A DNA stretch of 64,000 bases from Haplosporangium gracile (taxonomy: Eukaryota > Mortierellomycota > Mortierellomycetes > Mortierellales > Mortierellaceae): contig JAAAUF010000034.1 of the NCBI GenBank assembly GCA_015499985.1, positions 1-64,000 on the forward strand, given 5' to 3'. The position numbers and the translations under genes are program-made. The notes beneath the pieces are model-generated. The model saw only the letters and a list, made by a program, of their open reading frames with translations, was not told where the DNA came from and made no database searches. Of the stretch, positions 23,194 through 33,133 are shown piece after piece. Every line of letters starts with the position of its first letter. The first letter of the stretch is position 1.

Positions 23194-24056
23194 TTAGAAC
23201 TTAAACATGTTCTTGGTACCAGCGTCAAGCTCCTGGTAGCGCCCAGTCTTCTTCCAGGCAGCCAAAGTAGGGTGAGAGTTGACCTTCTCCAACACCTTCC
23301 ACAAGTTGGGAGTCTTCTCAGCCGAGAAGGGCACCTCATCAGCACCCTTGGGTCTCAAGAGCAAGAGACGATCAAGCAAGTTTGCAACCTTGATATCGGC
23401 AAGCGTGGCCGAGTTTCCGACATAGTGTCCGTTGGAACCGTTCTTGACGAGGTGGGCCTCGTGGATAGCGATGAACTTGGGGAGAACCTCGACGTAGAAT
23501 TTGTTGGCTTCTTCGACACGCTTGTCCTGGGCGGTGCCGATGATCTTTTGGGAGAAGGCCTGAGCGACGCCATCGGCAGAGGAGAAGATCTGCTCGACCT
23601 TGTGGGCCTCATAGGCGTTCTTGCCGTAGAGGCCGTACTTGTTGGCGAGGTAACGTTCGATGGCTTGGGACTCGGCCAGCTCGAGGATGGTGCCGTCTTG
23701 GGTGGTTTCGTAGACGACGGGGAGGACCTTGAAGGGGGTGTGCTCCTTCTGGTTAGCCCAGTCCTGCAAGAGAAAAATGTCAGTTGAGAAGAATGTTAGA
23801 AACATTGCAATTGCAGTTGATTGATCGAAATACATGAACAGAACAACAGAGTAAATCAATGACATGGGATACTTACGACTGGAAGCTCCTCCCACTTGGC
23901 GCCGCTGTAGGCGAGGAGGGTGCGGGTCAATTCACCGCGGCCGTGGATTCCAAAGTACAGGACCTTGTAGGTCGAGTCGGTCGACTTGGCAGCCTGGCCG
24001 AGGACGGTGGTATCAGCCTTGGTGGGGACGGGGAGGGAGACGTTGGTAGCGGCCAT
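23194..24056 (-). CDS. Sigma-like glutathione S-transferase, intact paralogue
   Basis: Two exons (24056-23877 and 23763-23194) give about 249 residues. The intron sits at the same place as in the GST at 15003, just after the first beta-alpha unit. Residues 1-35 are an extension. YKVLYFGIHGRGELTRTLLA begins the thioredoxin-like domain, and LPVVYETTQDG and AIERYLANKYGL line the glutathione site. The helical C-terminal domain contains NGHYVGNSATLADIK and LLLLRPKGADEVPFS. The length is near the family norm (about 205) plus the extension. The two GST genes bracket the Sel1 cluster in opposite orientation. A TTTATACATGACAT element about 110 bp upstream may be the core promoter. Expected role: cytosolic conjugation of glutathione to toxic or oxidised compounds. 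Confidence 0.92.
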
Positions 24057-25704
24057 TGTGTGCTTGTTGTAGATATTGCTGGTTCTTGAGTTGAAGAAGA
24101 GTGGTTGTTGTTTTTGTTGTTGAAGGTGAAGAGAAAATGAAAAGTGGGATAGTCGGGCAAATGGCCTTGCTTTTATACATGACATTTTTGGTCTCCGATG
24201 GTTGTTGGTGTGTGGGTGGAGTAAGTATGAGCAGAAGAAGAAAAAGACTAACACTAGCCACTGTATTCCCTTAGTTCCTCTGCTTGTGCAATTCGATTAA
24301 CCAGCCTTGTTTATCCATGCTGTGGGGTGTCGTCAAATGGTGTCGTCTCCTTCCGCTGTCAGCGCTCCTTACACACTTGTATTCCTTTGTCCCATTTGCC
24401 CAACCAACTCAATTTTCGATTATTAATTCAAGCGGCGGGGGATGCGCGAAAGCAGTCCCCAAGGAGAAAAGAGGCGCGCTCTGAAATCAACATCTAATTG
24501 GATGATCATTTTGATCACTCATTTGTGCTCCCCTCTGCCACATCATCACCCAAACTACCCCGATCCTTCGTAATGTACCATGGCACTCATACATTGAACA
24601 AAACCGGATCTGATAATAATTGAAACCAAACCTGGAAAAGGCCAGACTCAGGCTCCTGCTTCTTGTTACACCGCTATACAAACTCTCACGCCGCCCCGCT
24701 TAATAATCACAAACCTCAATTCTAACAATCAGGTCCAGCCCATATACCTCTATCTTTCTCATTTCTATCGATTGTGCGTTTCTGGTTAAACTCTCTCTAG
24801 TCGACCGTGGTTATCCCCAGCCCAGCCCACTTAGGGGGCTGAAAGGGCCCAATAAACAAATGTTGGCTTTTGAGGTTGATCGAAAACAAGCATTTTCGCA
24901 AGCGTGGGGCAATGCATCGAATGCCAAAGATTGTTGTCGAATGTTTAGATCTGCATGACCATGTCCATGTCTCCCTCCTCGTTGAAAAGTATCACTTATT
25001 CCGCTTTGCTGCATGTTGTCGACTGTGACCAATATCCCAATGGAAAAAAAAGTGGGTCATAGAGATGAAATGGCTTGCACATACGGAGCCGCAACATCCT
25101 CTCCCCTGCACCATTGTCAGTCAACACATTCAGTTCAAAAGACCCCCTTAATTGCACCATGGTTGATGCCCCCCTTTTTTTCCTTGAACTTCAAATCCCT
25201 CGCCGTCTCCTAGCAATGCCATCAATTTTTCTACCTCTCCCTGGGCTACCCTCTTTCCTCGAGCACGCAATTAGGGGGCGTTCGAGGCTCATAACCGTCA
25301 ACAATGGCATCGAATGGCCCCTTCTTCTTCCTCTTCCTCCTCCTTACACTCATATTCAAATGGTTCAACTCCGAGCTTGAGTTCTAAACACAAAAAATTG
25401 CCCTTATTTCCCTTTTTCCCGTTAAGTTTTCGCGATGGATGATGGGGCAAATGTGAAAAAAATGGGAGAAGGGCGGACAGGAAATGGCGGGCATCATCTG
25501 CGCAGTCATCGTAAAAGAAAAAGAGTCTGGCCGCCCAACACTCCCCTCCTTTACTTGCTAAGATATGGTCCACTAACAGACGCGGCTGAATAGTCTCATT
25601 CTGCTATGCTCCACCCCACCTCACTCCACATCAAATGCGCATTGCCTAGCGTCGATACATATTTTATTTGCTAAACGAGATAGAGAAAGCTTATTCAAAG
25701 GTAT
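24057..25704. other. Spacer between GST and SDR genes
   Basis: About 1.65 kb without a credible coding region. The first part is the GST promoter. The rest is A/T-rich with mixed-composition short frames. Nothing else was recognised. Confidence 0.55.
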
Positions 25705-27081
25705 TTAGGGCAATTGGTGAGCCACCAACTCCTCATCGTTCCACGAAAAGAACTTTCCACTGAGCGACGAAGGAGCCTTGACAGCCAAGCTGGCAATGAC
25801 GTGACCAGGCTGGTCGGGGTGGAGCAACTTCTTGCTGGTGTGGAGGTCTACGAACCGGGCGTGCTGTGTGGGGATCATTCCAGTGACACCTGCAGAATGT
25901 ATTGAAAAGGAGTAGCAATGTTTCGCATTTGCCTTGTGGTCAGTTTCTAGTAACGATGTTTTTTTCTATATCCTTCTCTTGTGAACGCAAAGTAACATGT
26001 CTCTTGTCTCTTACCCTCACGACGAATGACGGCCTGCATCTCAGTATCGACGACACCAGGTCGGATAGAGACAGAGGTCACCTCGGATTCCTCCTTGGCA
26101 AGGATCTCTCCGAACATCTTCAAGGCAGCCTTGGATCTATATCATCACCACAAAAAAAATTCAATTGATTAAGAAACAGTCCTTATGACGTCAAACATGC
26201 TAAACAAATAATCATATTTACAATGAAGGGAGGAGGAGAAATATGGAAGACTTACGCACAGTAGGCACCCCAGCCATGGTAAGCATCGATAGCAGCGCCA
26301 GAGCTGACAAAGATGACACGGCCCTTGGATTCGCGGAGAGCAGGGAGGGCGTGCTGGACGAGGGTGATAATCGAGAAGAAGTTGACATCAAAGTTGCTAT
26401 TACGAACAATAACAATTGATCGTGGGAATATTGAGTGAACGATCTTATTTTAGAGTACCATGAAGTAAATACCAACCTCATACGCAAAACACGGACAAAC
26501 AACGCAAACGCGAATCGGATGTCAAAAAAGATCGCCTCCAAAATTGGATGAGAAAAAGAAAAGAGCTATGATGTGATGTGACTTACTGCTTCCAGTCCTT
26601 GACGTTGGTGTTGGCAATGGGTGCCAGGGGTTCAAGAACACTACAGCGAGAGAAGAAAAGAGAAATATTTTCATAACAGTCAGATCTCTATGCACGATCC
26701 ATCCTCTCCTTCATCCCCTAATTTTTTACTCGACACATGTATGCACGTTTGTAACAACAAAATCAACAAGCAGCAAAGAAGCAAGAACACTCTGTTTTAC
26801 CCAGCGTTGAGAACAAGTCCGTCCAGACGACCACCCCAGGACTTGGAGGCAACATCGATAATCTCGGAAGCAGTCGATTCGACAGTAACATCGCCAACGA
26901 CAAACTTGAAGCGATCCTTCAGCTGGAGCTCGGTCTCGATATGGTTCGACAGCTCCTGAAGGGCGGCCTGGGAACGAGCAACACCAATAACGTTGGCGTT
27001 CAAGTTCTTGATAGCGAGGAGGGCAATCGAGCGGCCAATACCGCGGGAAGCTCCGGTGATGATGAGGGTGGGGTTGGTCAT
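25705..27081 (-). CDS. Short-chain dehydrogenase/reductase, Irc24/YIR035C-like
   Basis: An NADP(H)-type oxidoreductase of the classical SDR fold. Five exons (27081-26801, 26640-26587, 26396-26256, 26136-26015, 25889-25705) join in phase to 260 residues. Residues 9-16 read TGASRGIG, the dinucleotide-binding loop. NAG closes beta-4. FDVNFFSI is the dimer-helix region, VIFVSSGAA holds the catalytic Ser, and GWGAYCASKAAL holds the Tyr-x-x-x-Lys pair. RPGVVDTEMQ is the usual segment after beta-6. These blocks resemble the budding-yeast Irc24/YIR035C group of diketone (benzil) reductases, so reduction of a carbonyl substrate is expected; the natural substrate cannot be told. No signal or membrane segment is seen. 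The small second exon (54 nt) is well supported by both splice sites. Confidence 0.93.
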
Positions 27082-27438
27082 TTTGGATGAGTTGGGAGGC
27101 GGAATGAATGTGTGGAGGTGAATGAATGGAAGAGAGAAAAAAAAGTGAATGAGCGTTTTAATAAGAAATCGAAGACAAAATCAAGTCACCTTGCGGTAAG
27201 ATCCCGATGTGCATTCAGATAAATAACAGCGCTCTACCTCTCCGGGCGCGCCGTCTTTTCAATGCAACGGACCATTGTCTGTGCGAAAGGTGCATGTTTC
27301 AGTGTTTTGTTGTGCTGTGCGCAAAAGCGGCGCCTTTTCCTGAAAGCAACAAGGACGGGTGATCCGATAATCCACAATGGGCCAATGATTGAACGAAACT
27401 TAGAGTGGTATGATACAGGGAGGAGTGGGATTTATTTT

Positions 27439-28365
27439 TTAGGCCTTGTTGGAGGTCTTTTGCTTCTTGGCTGGTGGTTGGGATTTGGACGAGATCTTCC
27501 TGTCAGACTTGGCGAGGGACTTGTTCATGGTCTTGTTCGCATCCTTCTCGGCCTTCTCAACAATCTTCTCGACCTTCTTTTCCGCATCCCGCTCAGCCTT
27601 CTCAACAATCTTGCCGACCTTCTTCTGGACCGCCTTGTCCAGCTTCTTAACCACCTCCTCGACCTTCTTCTCCGCCTTCTCAACAATCTTTTCTACCTTC
27701 TTGCTCTCCTTTGTTGATCCTGCAGTTCCAGCAGCAGCCGCGGCGGCGGCCATCTTCTTCTCCCATTGACGCTTCTTCTTCTCCTTGAGCTTGAGCTTTT
27801 GGGCAGCCTTGCGGTCCTCCTTCTTCTTCAACGCCTTCTCCTTCTTCTTCAAGTTCTTGGCCTTCAACTTCTCGACCTGCTCCTTGGTCCGGTCTTCCTT
27901 GAGCGCCTTTTTGTACAGTTTGAGGTTGACCTTGTGTTCGTATCCGTTCAGATGCACCTGGACCATCGTCTCGTTCTTGAGCGTCTTCTTGGGACAGATC
28001 TTGCAGCGGAAATGTGTCTCTCCCTCCTCCTCCTCAGCCTTCTCAGCATCCTCCTCGTCCTCGTCTGATGAACCGCTTCCTGCTTCCTTATCCTCGTCCT
28101 CGTCGTCGTCTGAGCCGTCCTTCTTGTCTTTCTTCAGAGATCCCTCGTACTTTTGGATGTATGACTCAAGCTCGGCATCCTCGTCGCTGTCCAGATCGCT
28201 GTCACCGTCGATATCGCCATCGTCGTCTGAAGAGCTGTCAGAGTCGGAGCCAGAGTCTGAGAAATTGGCCATGGCTTTCATCTCGGCCAGGGCGTCGTCT
28301 CCTGTGGGCATGACCTCGGTGTAGATGGCATTCCTTGCCAGTTCCCTGTGCGCGCGTTTCAACAT
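27439..28365 (-). CDS. C2H2 (U1-like) zinc-finger protein with acidic and KEKE coiled-coil regions
   Basis: An uninterrupted 308-residue protein. Residues about 35-110 are a long Asp/Glu/Ser-rich tract. Then comes one zinc finger, FRCKICPKKTLKNETMVQVH, with a second His six residues later (C-x2-C-x12-H-x5-H, the spacing of U1-type fingers that bind RNA). The rest is Lys/Glu-rich predicted coiled coil with four near-copies of KKVEKIVEKAEK, ending in a basic stretch (PPAKKQKTSNKA) that could be a nuclear or nucleolar signal. The ATG at 28365 was chosen because upstream in-frame sequence includes a 20-base poly-A tract of leader type. The layout is typical of nucleolar ribosome-assembly factors, but the orthologue was not identified. 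Confidence 0.85.
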   Translation of the reverse strand: MLKRAHRELARNAIYTEVMPTGDDALAEMKAMANFSDSGSDSDSSSDDDGDIDGDSDLDSDEDAELESYIQKYEGSLKKDKKDGSDDDEDEDKEAGSGSSDEDEEDAEKAEEEEGETHFRCKICPKKTLKNETMVQVHLNGYEHKVNLKLYKKALKEDRTKEQVEKLKAKNLKKKEKALKKKEDRKAAQKLKLKEKKKRQWEKKMAAAAAAAGTAGSTKESKKVEKIVEKAEKKVEEVVKKLDKAVQKKVGKIVEKAERDAEKKVEKIVEKAEKDANKTMNKSLAKSDRKISSKSQPPAKKQKTSNKA

Positions 28366-28938
28366 CTTTGTTTTACGTGTTGTTGGTTGGCTCTGTGGTT
28401 GGTATGGGTTGTTGTTGGTGTTGTTAAGGAAAAAAAAAAAAAAAAAAAAAAGGCGTTGTTTGTTTTCTAGTGTGGTATTGACATATATCCTAACATTTCC
28501 AAATGTTAATCCTAGTATTAAATCCATTTGAGATGTGGCTGAGACGACCGAAGGTCGACGAAAATAGTGACTGCCCTAGGGCGGAGCTCAAGCAGTTGTG
28601 TCTTCTGAGGACGAAGTTCGAAGCAGTATCTTGGTGATAGGTGGGTAGGATATGGGGGTTGGGGTGAGGGAGGGAGAGAGGGGAGGGGGTACATACATTC
28701 TTCTTTCTTTCCCACCCACATACACACTCCATCACGCTCCTCACTCTGTCTATCTTCTACAGTCGTCTCATCACTCGACGCTATGGTGTGCTTTCTATGC
28801 ACACGACCAGGCTACAATAAAGCAAAATGCTTTCCAAGGTACCCGCCCCTCTATTTCAATTTCTTTTTATCAACGTGACTTTCCAGACAAATAGTTCTAA
28901 CTCCCTTCTCTTTTTTTTTTTTTGGGTGATAGCTGTCC
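28366..28938. other. Spacer with poly-A tract
   Basis: This is the leader and promoter side of the zinc-finger gene (poly-A at 28431-28451 on the + strand) followed by GGGAGGG-type purine runs near 28665-28690. No gene was recognised. Confidence 0.5.
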
Positions 28939-29015
28939 ATGCGGTGCGAGATGTGCTTTTCCGCACTTATGTTTGGAGGATCCGACACCAGCTATCCCAG
29001 CCGCTGTTCTGTAAG

Positions 29016-29052
<37 letters not shown>

Positions 29053-29673
29053 CTAAAGCAGAACATATCAACTACGAACCAGCAACCAACACTGACATCT
29101 TATAGTTCGTTTCCAACAATAGTGGCAAGCGGCCAGCTGCGAAAGGAAAGAGTGTCCGTGGTCGACCTCGGAAAAAACCTCGCCGAGATGAAGTATCGGT
29201 CGACGATGACGAGGAGGAGCAGCGCCGTTTGGCCGATATGAACCTAACGCGAGAAAGAGTTGCTGAGCTCTACAGCTGTCTCCTGTGCCTTAAGAAGCCC
29301 TGTGACTCCAGCACGCGTTTCATTTGCCCTTCTGTGACTGAATTGGAGCAACTCTTTCTTGATGACAGACCGTTATATGACACCAACGTGGCGGAGGACG
29401 ACAACAACCAATCCAGTTCTGAGCCCACTCCACCAGTTGATGATCTCTGTCCAAACTGCTGCAAATCCGACCACAAGTCTCGCGCCAGTCCGTTGTGCCC
29501 TCTCTTTTCCTCCAAGAACGGCAGGGCCTTCGACGTTCTGTATTGCCCGAGTGCGTTTCCAGGAGCGGAACATCTTTGGTCCTGATGTCAAGAAAGGGCG
29601 CCACCGTCTTGGCCCAATGGTGCCATGTCCGGATTGTGATGCGTTGGGCTGGATCCAAGAGAGTTCCTTCTAG
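28939..29673 (+). pseudogene. Cys-rich, AT-hook-bearing ORF of a decayed mobile element
   Basis: Exon 28939-29010 (MRCEMCFSALMFGG...) is joined by an intron (29011-29105, GTAAGT to CTTATAG, containing an ATT microsatellite) to 29106. The product has an AT-hook-like block, RGRPRKK, an acidic stretch, and paired Cys motifs (CLLCLKKPC, CPNCCKSDH) suggestive of zinc binding. The frame stops at 29583-29585, but a further Cys pair (PCPDC) and FGPDVKKGRHRLGP-type sequence continue in another frame to 29673, which indicates a one-base frameshift near 29550-29560. A tyrosine-recombinase remnant follows 160 bp downstream, so I read this as the N-terminal, DNA-binding part of the same element. The family is not recognised with certainty. 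Confidence 0.5.
29017..29051 (+). repeat. ATT microsatellite inside an intron
   Basis: About eleven uninterrupted TAT/ATT triplets lie within the putative intron of the Cys-rich element ORF. Confidence 0.95.
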
Positions 29674-29832
29674 AGCACCCAAGGACCGGAAAATAATAAC
29701 TAGGGGTTGTTGTTGATAATGTAATAGGGAAGATGGAATAACGAAAAGAGAAGGATCTGTTTAATTCAGGGACGAAGAGTGCTTATGTGCTCTTCGGCCC
29801 CTATGTACACGTGATTATAGCTCAAACTTGAG

Positions 29833-30630
29833 TTGCTCAATTTTTTGGCCGACGGTATGGAGACCAGGGAATGGTCGTCTGGAACAGTCAACAACTATCA
29901 CTCCGCCATCCTCAACTTGTTTCCAGATCGCCTTTCTTGCTGGATCAGCTCGACCTTTCGTGACTTTTTCCGTCACCTGTCCAGCAACGCAATCAAGCGT
30001 TTTATCAACACGCCTGCACCTGTGCTGGACCATTTTCGAGGCATAGGACCCAACTCGGACCTCAAACCCAGCCAGCTACTGCAAAGCTGTGCTGGTTGTT
30101 GGCTGCGTGCGGTTTCATGCGCCCATCAGATGGATGTCTCTCACAGCTCGGTTTTACCATCTGGTGAACTTGAGTTGCAAGTGGTGGGACCCAAGGAGAT
30201 GAGCAGGCTAACACATTATCAAGTCGGTTTTTATCCACCCTCATGAGGGCCCTCTTGTCTGCCCAGTAGCCGCTTACCAGTACTATGTGGCACAGTTCGG
30301 CTCTGCAACTCTTACCACCGTTAAGCACCCCTTTTGGACCAGACCTTCGTTCCTTTGATTCGACACACCTTCGATCTCAACCAGGCTGCCTCTACAGACA
30401 CAATCGGCCGCCACATCACTAAGATATCCGACCTTCTCCCTTTACCTAATGGCATGGAAAAGGCGCCTTCTGGTCGCTCTCTCGGCTCTTCTCTAGCCAT
30501 TGAGCATGATGCTTCTTCGGACAAGGTGCAGGCCCAAGGCTTTTGGGCGCACTCGGCGACGTATGATTCTTTCTATCGCTTGTCTCGCCGGTCCGTCAAG
30601 GACTTGACCCAACTTATGCTGGCTGACTAG
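29833..30630 (+). pseudogene. Tyrosine-recombinase (Crypton/YR-retroelement type) remnant
   Basis: Three frames together resemble an integrase-like tyrosine recombinase. 29833-30225 holds an N-terminal core-binding-like region and WLRAVSCAHQMDVSHSS followed by VVGPKE. 30220-30348 in another frame gives FIHPHEGPLVCPVAAYYQYY, the segment that usually follows the first catalytic Arg region. 30334-30630 gives HITKISDLL, then GRSLGSSLA (the box with the second Arg), then GFW and TYDSFYRLSRRS with a candidate catalytic Tyr. At least two frame changes and an internal stop mean no intact enzyme is made. Similar domains occur in fungal Cryptons and DIRS/Ngaro elements. No reverse transcriptase was found nearby, which favours a Crypton-like element, but this is an inference. 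Confidence 0.6.
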
Positions 30631-30640
30631 TAGCTGGATT

Positions 30641-30745
30641 GACATGAAGTGAGTTTCCCTGTCTTGAAGTACAATGTCTCTTTTCGCCAAGGACTTGTCC
30701 AATGGCTCATAAACATTGTACGAGAAAGGAAACCCATTTCATGTC
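30641..30745. repeat. Imperfect inverted repeat after the recombinase remnant
   Basis: The left arm 30641-30677 begins GACATGAAGTGAGTTTCCCT and ends GTACAATGT. The right arm 30713-30745 is its imperfect reverse complement, beginning ACATTGTAC and ending TTTCATGTC. A loop of about 35 bases separates them. It starts 11 bases after the recombinase stop, so it may be an end structure of the element. Confidence 0.7.
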
Positions 30746-30878
30746 CTACTCATCTCATCCCTTTTTCAGTTTAGTTTCTGCCTCGCCAAGTTCCTACGCG
30801 GATGGTGAGGTTTTATGTACTGCACTATTTTTTCCTTTTATCTTTGGATTTTCTGAGAAAATAAAGATCGACACGTTA

Positions 30879-30902
30879 GACATGAAGTGGGTTTCCCTTC
30901 TC
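30879..30902 (+). repeat. Third copy of the GACATGAAGTGGGTTTCC motif
   Basis: This 24-base site matches the outer part of both arms of the inverted repeat (30641-30661 on +, 30722-30745 on -) with one to three differences. The copies are ordered direct, inverted, direct. Confidence 0.75.
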
Positions 30903-33133
30903 GTTATGACCTGTCAGATAAGTCCTTAGGGCGATATAATATCCACACTTAGCCCGAACTTTATTTCAGCCACTAATCAGCCACACTATAGCGCCCAATT
31001 CTGTACCTCAAAATAATCGTCATCACGCCCCAATCAATTGAGCGCATGCGGACGAGACACCTCCATATTTTTCATCGTAGTGAAAAACAAGGAAACGGGC
31101 TCCTTCTAGACTAAGCCCGTGAGGCGATTAGAAAGGGAAAGAAAGAGGGAAAGGATAGAGGCCACCCCAGTTCCGGCAGAAAAGGTAGGGGATGAAGGGG
31201 AGTAGAGGGTACGGTGACAAAAAAGGATATGCCTCACTGTGCCTCAACACGCGCTACAAACAACAGATAAAAGCAAAAGCAAAATGCGGGAGATGGAGAC
31301 TCACACATGTGTTGTGTTGCAGATAAGTCCAAGAGGCGAGGAAATGAAGGAGAAGGGAAGAAGATGAGGGAGCAAGAAAGGTAGAAATAAGAATGGGAGA
31401 GGGAGAAAAGGTAGGCTTAAGAGAAAAAAGAATTTGAGGCAAACACTAAGAAGGAAAGAAAGATAGAAAGGTGGAGAAAGGAAGATGAAGTAAGAAAAAA
31501 GGAAAAGCAAAGCAGAAAAGCGTAGCTTACATATGAAATAGATGCCCCAACTCGGTAGTAGAAGTGTGTAGATGATCAGATAGATGAGTCAGTTGGCTTC
31601 TCTTTTGTCTTATCTTGACACTGTTGGCTTTCTCAAGCCGGTGCCAGGGACCCTTGTGGATGTCAGGCGACGTAAGGTAACAGCAACCTGATACTTCTTG
31701 CCTCGTTTTCTGTCTTCTCCCCTCTCGCCTTGCATGTGTATTGAGCGCACAAAGATTAAGAAGAAAAAGAAACAAACAAGATCGAGGCAGAGGGCACAGC
31801 GCGTTGATTCTGTGGAAGGAAAAAAGCGGACAGGGGTTGCCGTTGGAGAAGAAAATAAATAAATTTAAAGAATAAGGGGTTGACACACACCATGGCGCAT
31901 CCTTTTTCTCTCTTTTTTCCTTTCCCTTGCCTCTTCCTCATTCAGTTATCTGTTCATCACTTCCTCTTCCTTCATCACGCCGAATTCCATTTCACTTTCT
32001 GATCATCCCATCATCAACATCGTTCCATTCTCCGACCCATCTCCCTACTTATTCTTCTCTCTCTTTCTTATTCGCCATCAACGCTCATTCCTCATTCCCG
32101 CGTGCGAACCAAGGCGAAAACATAACAACAACAACCACAACAACCCCAACCACAGAGACCTTAGGTACTTTTCAGCGAACGTGCGCTATGCATACTAGAA
32201 CCGACCCAACTGCACGCCTGCTACAACTTGGGACCTAAAGACTCATCATAATCATCAGTTTTGGTGGGTCTACTGCTTCCAAGCCGAGGTGACAACCAAC
32301 ACCTTGCTGTCGTCGCCTTTGTTTTCGTTCATCATCCAGTCCAAAAACACGGCAGGCTTGCGCCGGGTATGAGAAGTCTCCGGAGTGCTGTTGGCAAGCG
32401 CGAAAGAGAACCAATTGTATCTTCTTAAGCAAAAACTAACCTTCCGTCTCCTCTTGGCATTTAGATATTGTCTCCACTTGACAGGACAGCATCCTTTGAT
32501 ATTCATAGCCAGCCAAGAACAGCGACAAGAAACAGCAGTAAGCACGACACACCAAAAAAAAAACAACTACAGCAAAAAGCAACAAGAGCTACAAAACAGG
32601 ACCAACACTACAGCAGGAGACAACAAACAAACTGTAAAAAACAATTATTGTCGCCTCCCTCGCTTTCAGTACGTGCCTTGTTTCTTCCCAGCATTGGACA
32701 TAGTTAATTTCTCCTCACCACCGACGGATGTTGACCAACTAACGACTCTGCATACACATAGATTTTTTTTCTTGTGAGCAACACAACAGCCCCGTCCACC
32801 AAGTAAACAAACGTTCGCATAGGACCCACTAGAGTTTGTAGTTGGGCGTACACCTTCCGCGGAAAGCAACGCCATAACATATTTGCATTGACAAATTGCA
32901 CTTTCCTCATACAATAGACTCCTTGCCTCCAATCTTGTTTTTGTCTGCTTCTCTGCTCTTGCACCAAAAGTCTGCCCGTTCCCCCCGCGCATACAACAAC
33001 GAACTTTTGATATCCTCCAAGGTAAGACAAGAGTATTTCCATTGTGCAGCGTTTTTACTTTTGTTGGTCAAGGTAACAAAGACTTATGCTTGCTGTCATG
33101 ATTGCTGCTTGATATACTATTAGTGCACACGCC
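30903..33133. other. Promoter and leader region of the NLR-like gene
   Basis: No protein gene was recognised. Purine-rich tracts occupy 31130-31510 and C/T-rich tracts 31900-32090, the latter typical of fungal transcription-start regions. A probable 5'UTR intron runs from 33022 (CAAG|GTAAGA) to 33123 (CTATTAG), ending ten bases before the start codon at 33134. Short frames at 32270-33040 have no coding character. Confidence 0.6.

Noticed and set aside
23272..23787. + strand frame of about 170 residues opposite the second GST
   Set aside because: Antisense to a conserved GST exon. Its Leu/Val/Gly/Asp-rich composition comes from the codon pattern of the real gene.
27446..28324. + strand Leu/Ser/Phe-rich frames suggestive of membrane proteins
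   Set aside because: They are the complement of Lys/Glu-rich codons of the zinc-finger/KEKE gene on the minus strand.
31254..32777. Small secreted protein upstream of the NLR-like gene
   Set aside because: The hydrophobic frames arise from purine/pyrimidine tracts. None has a signal peptide followed by a plausible mature region.
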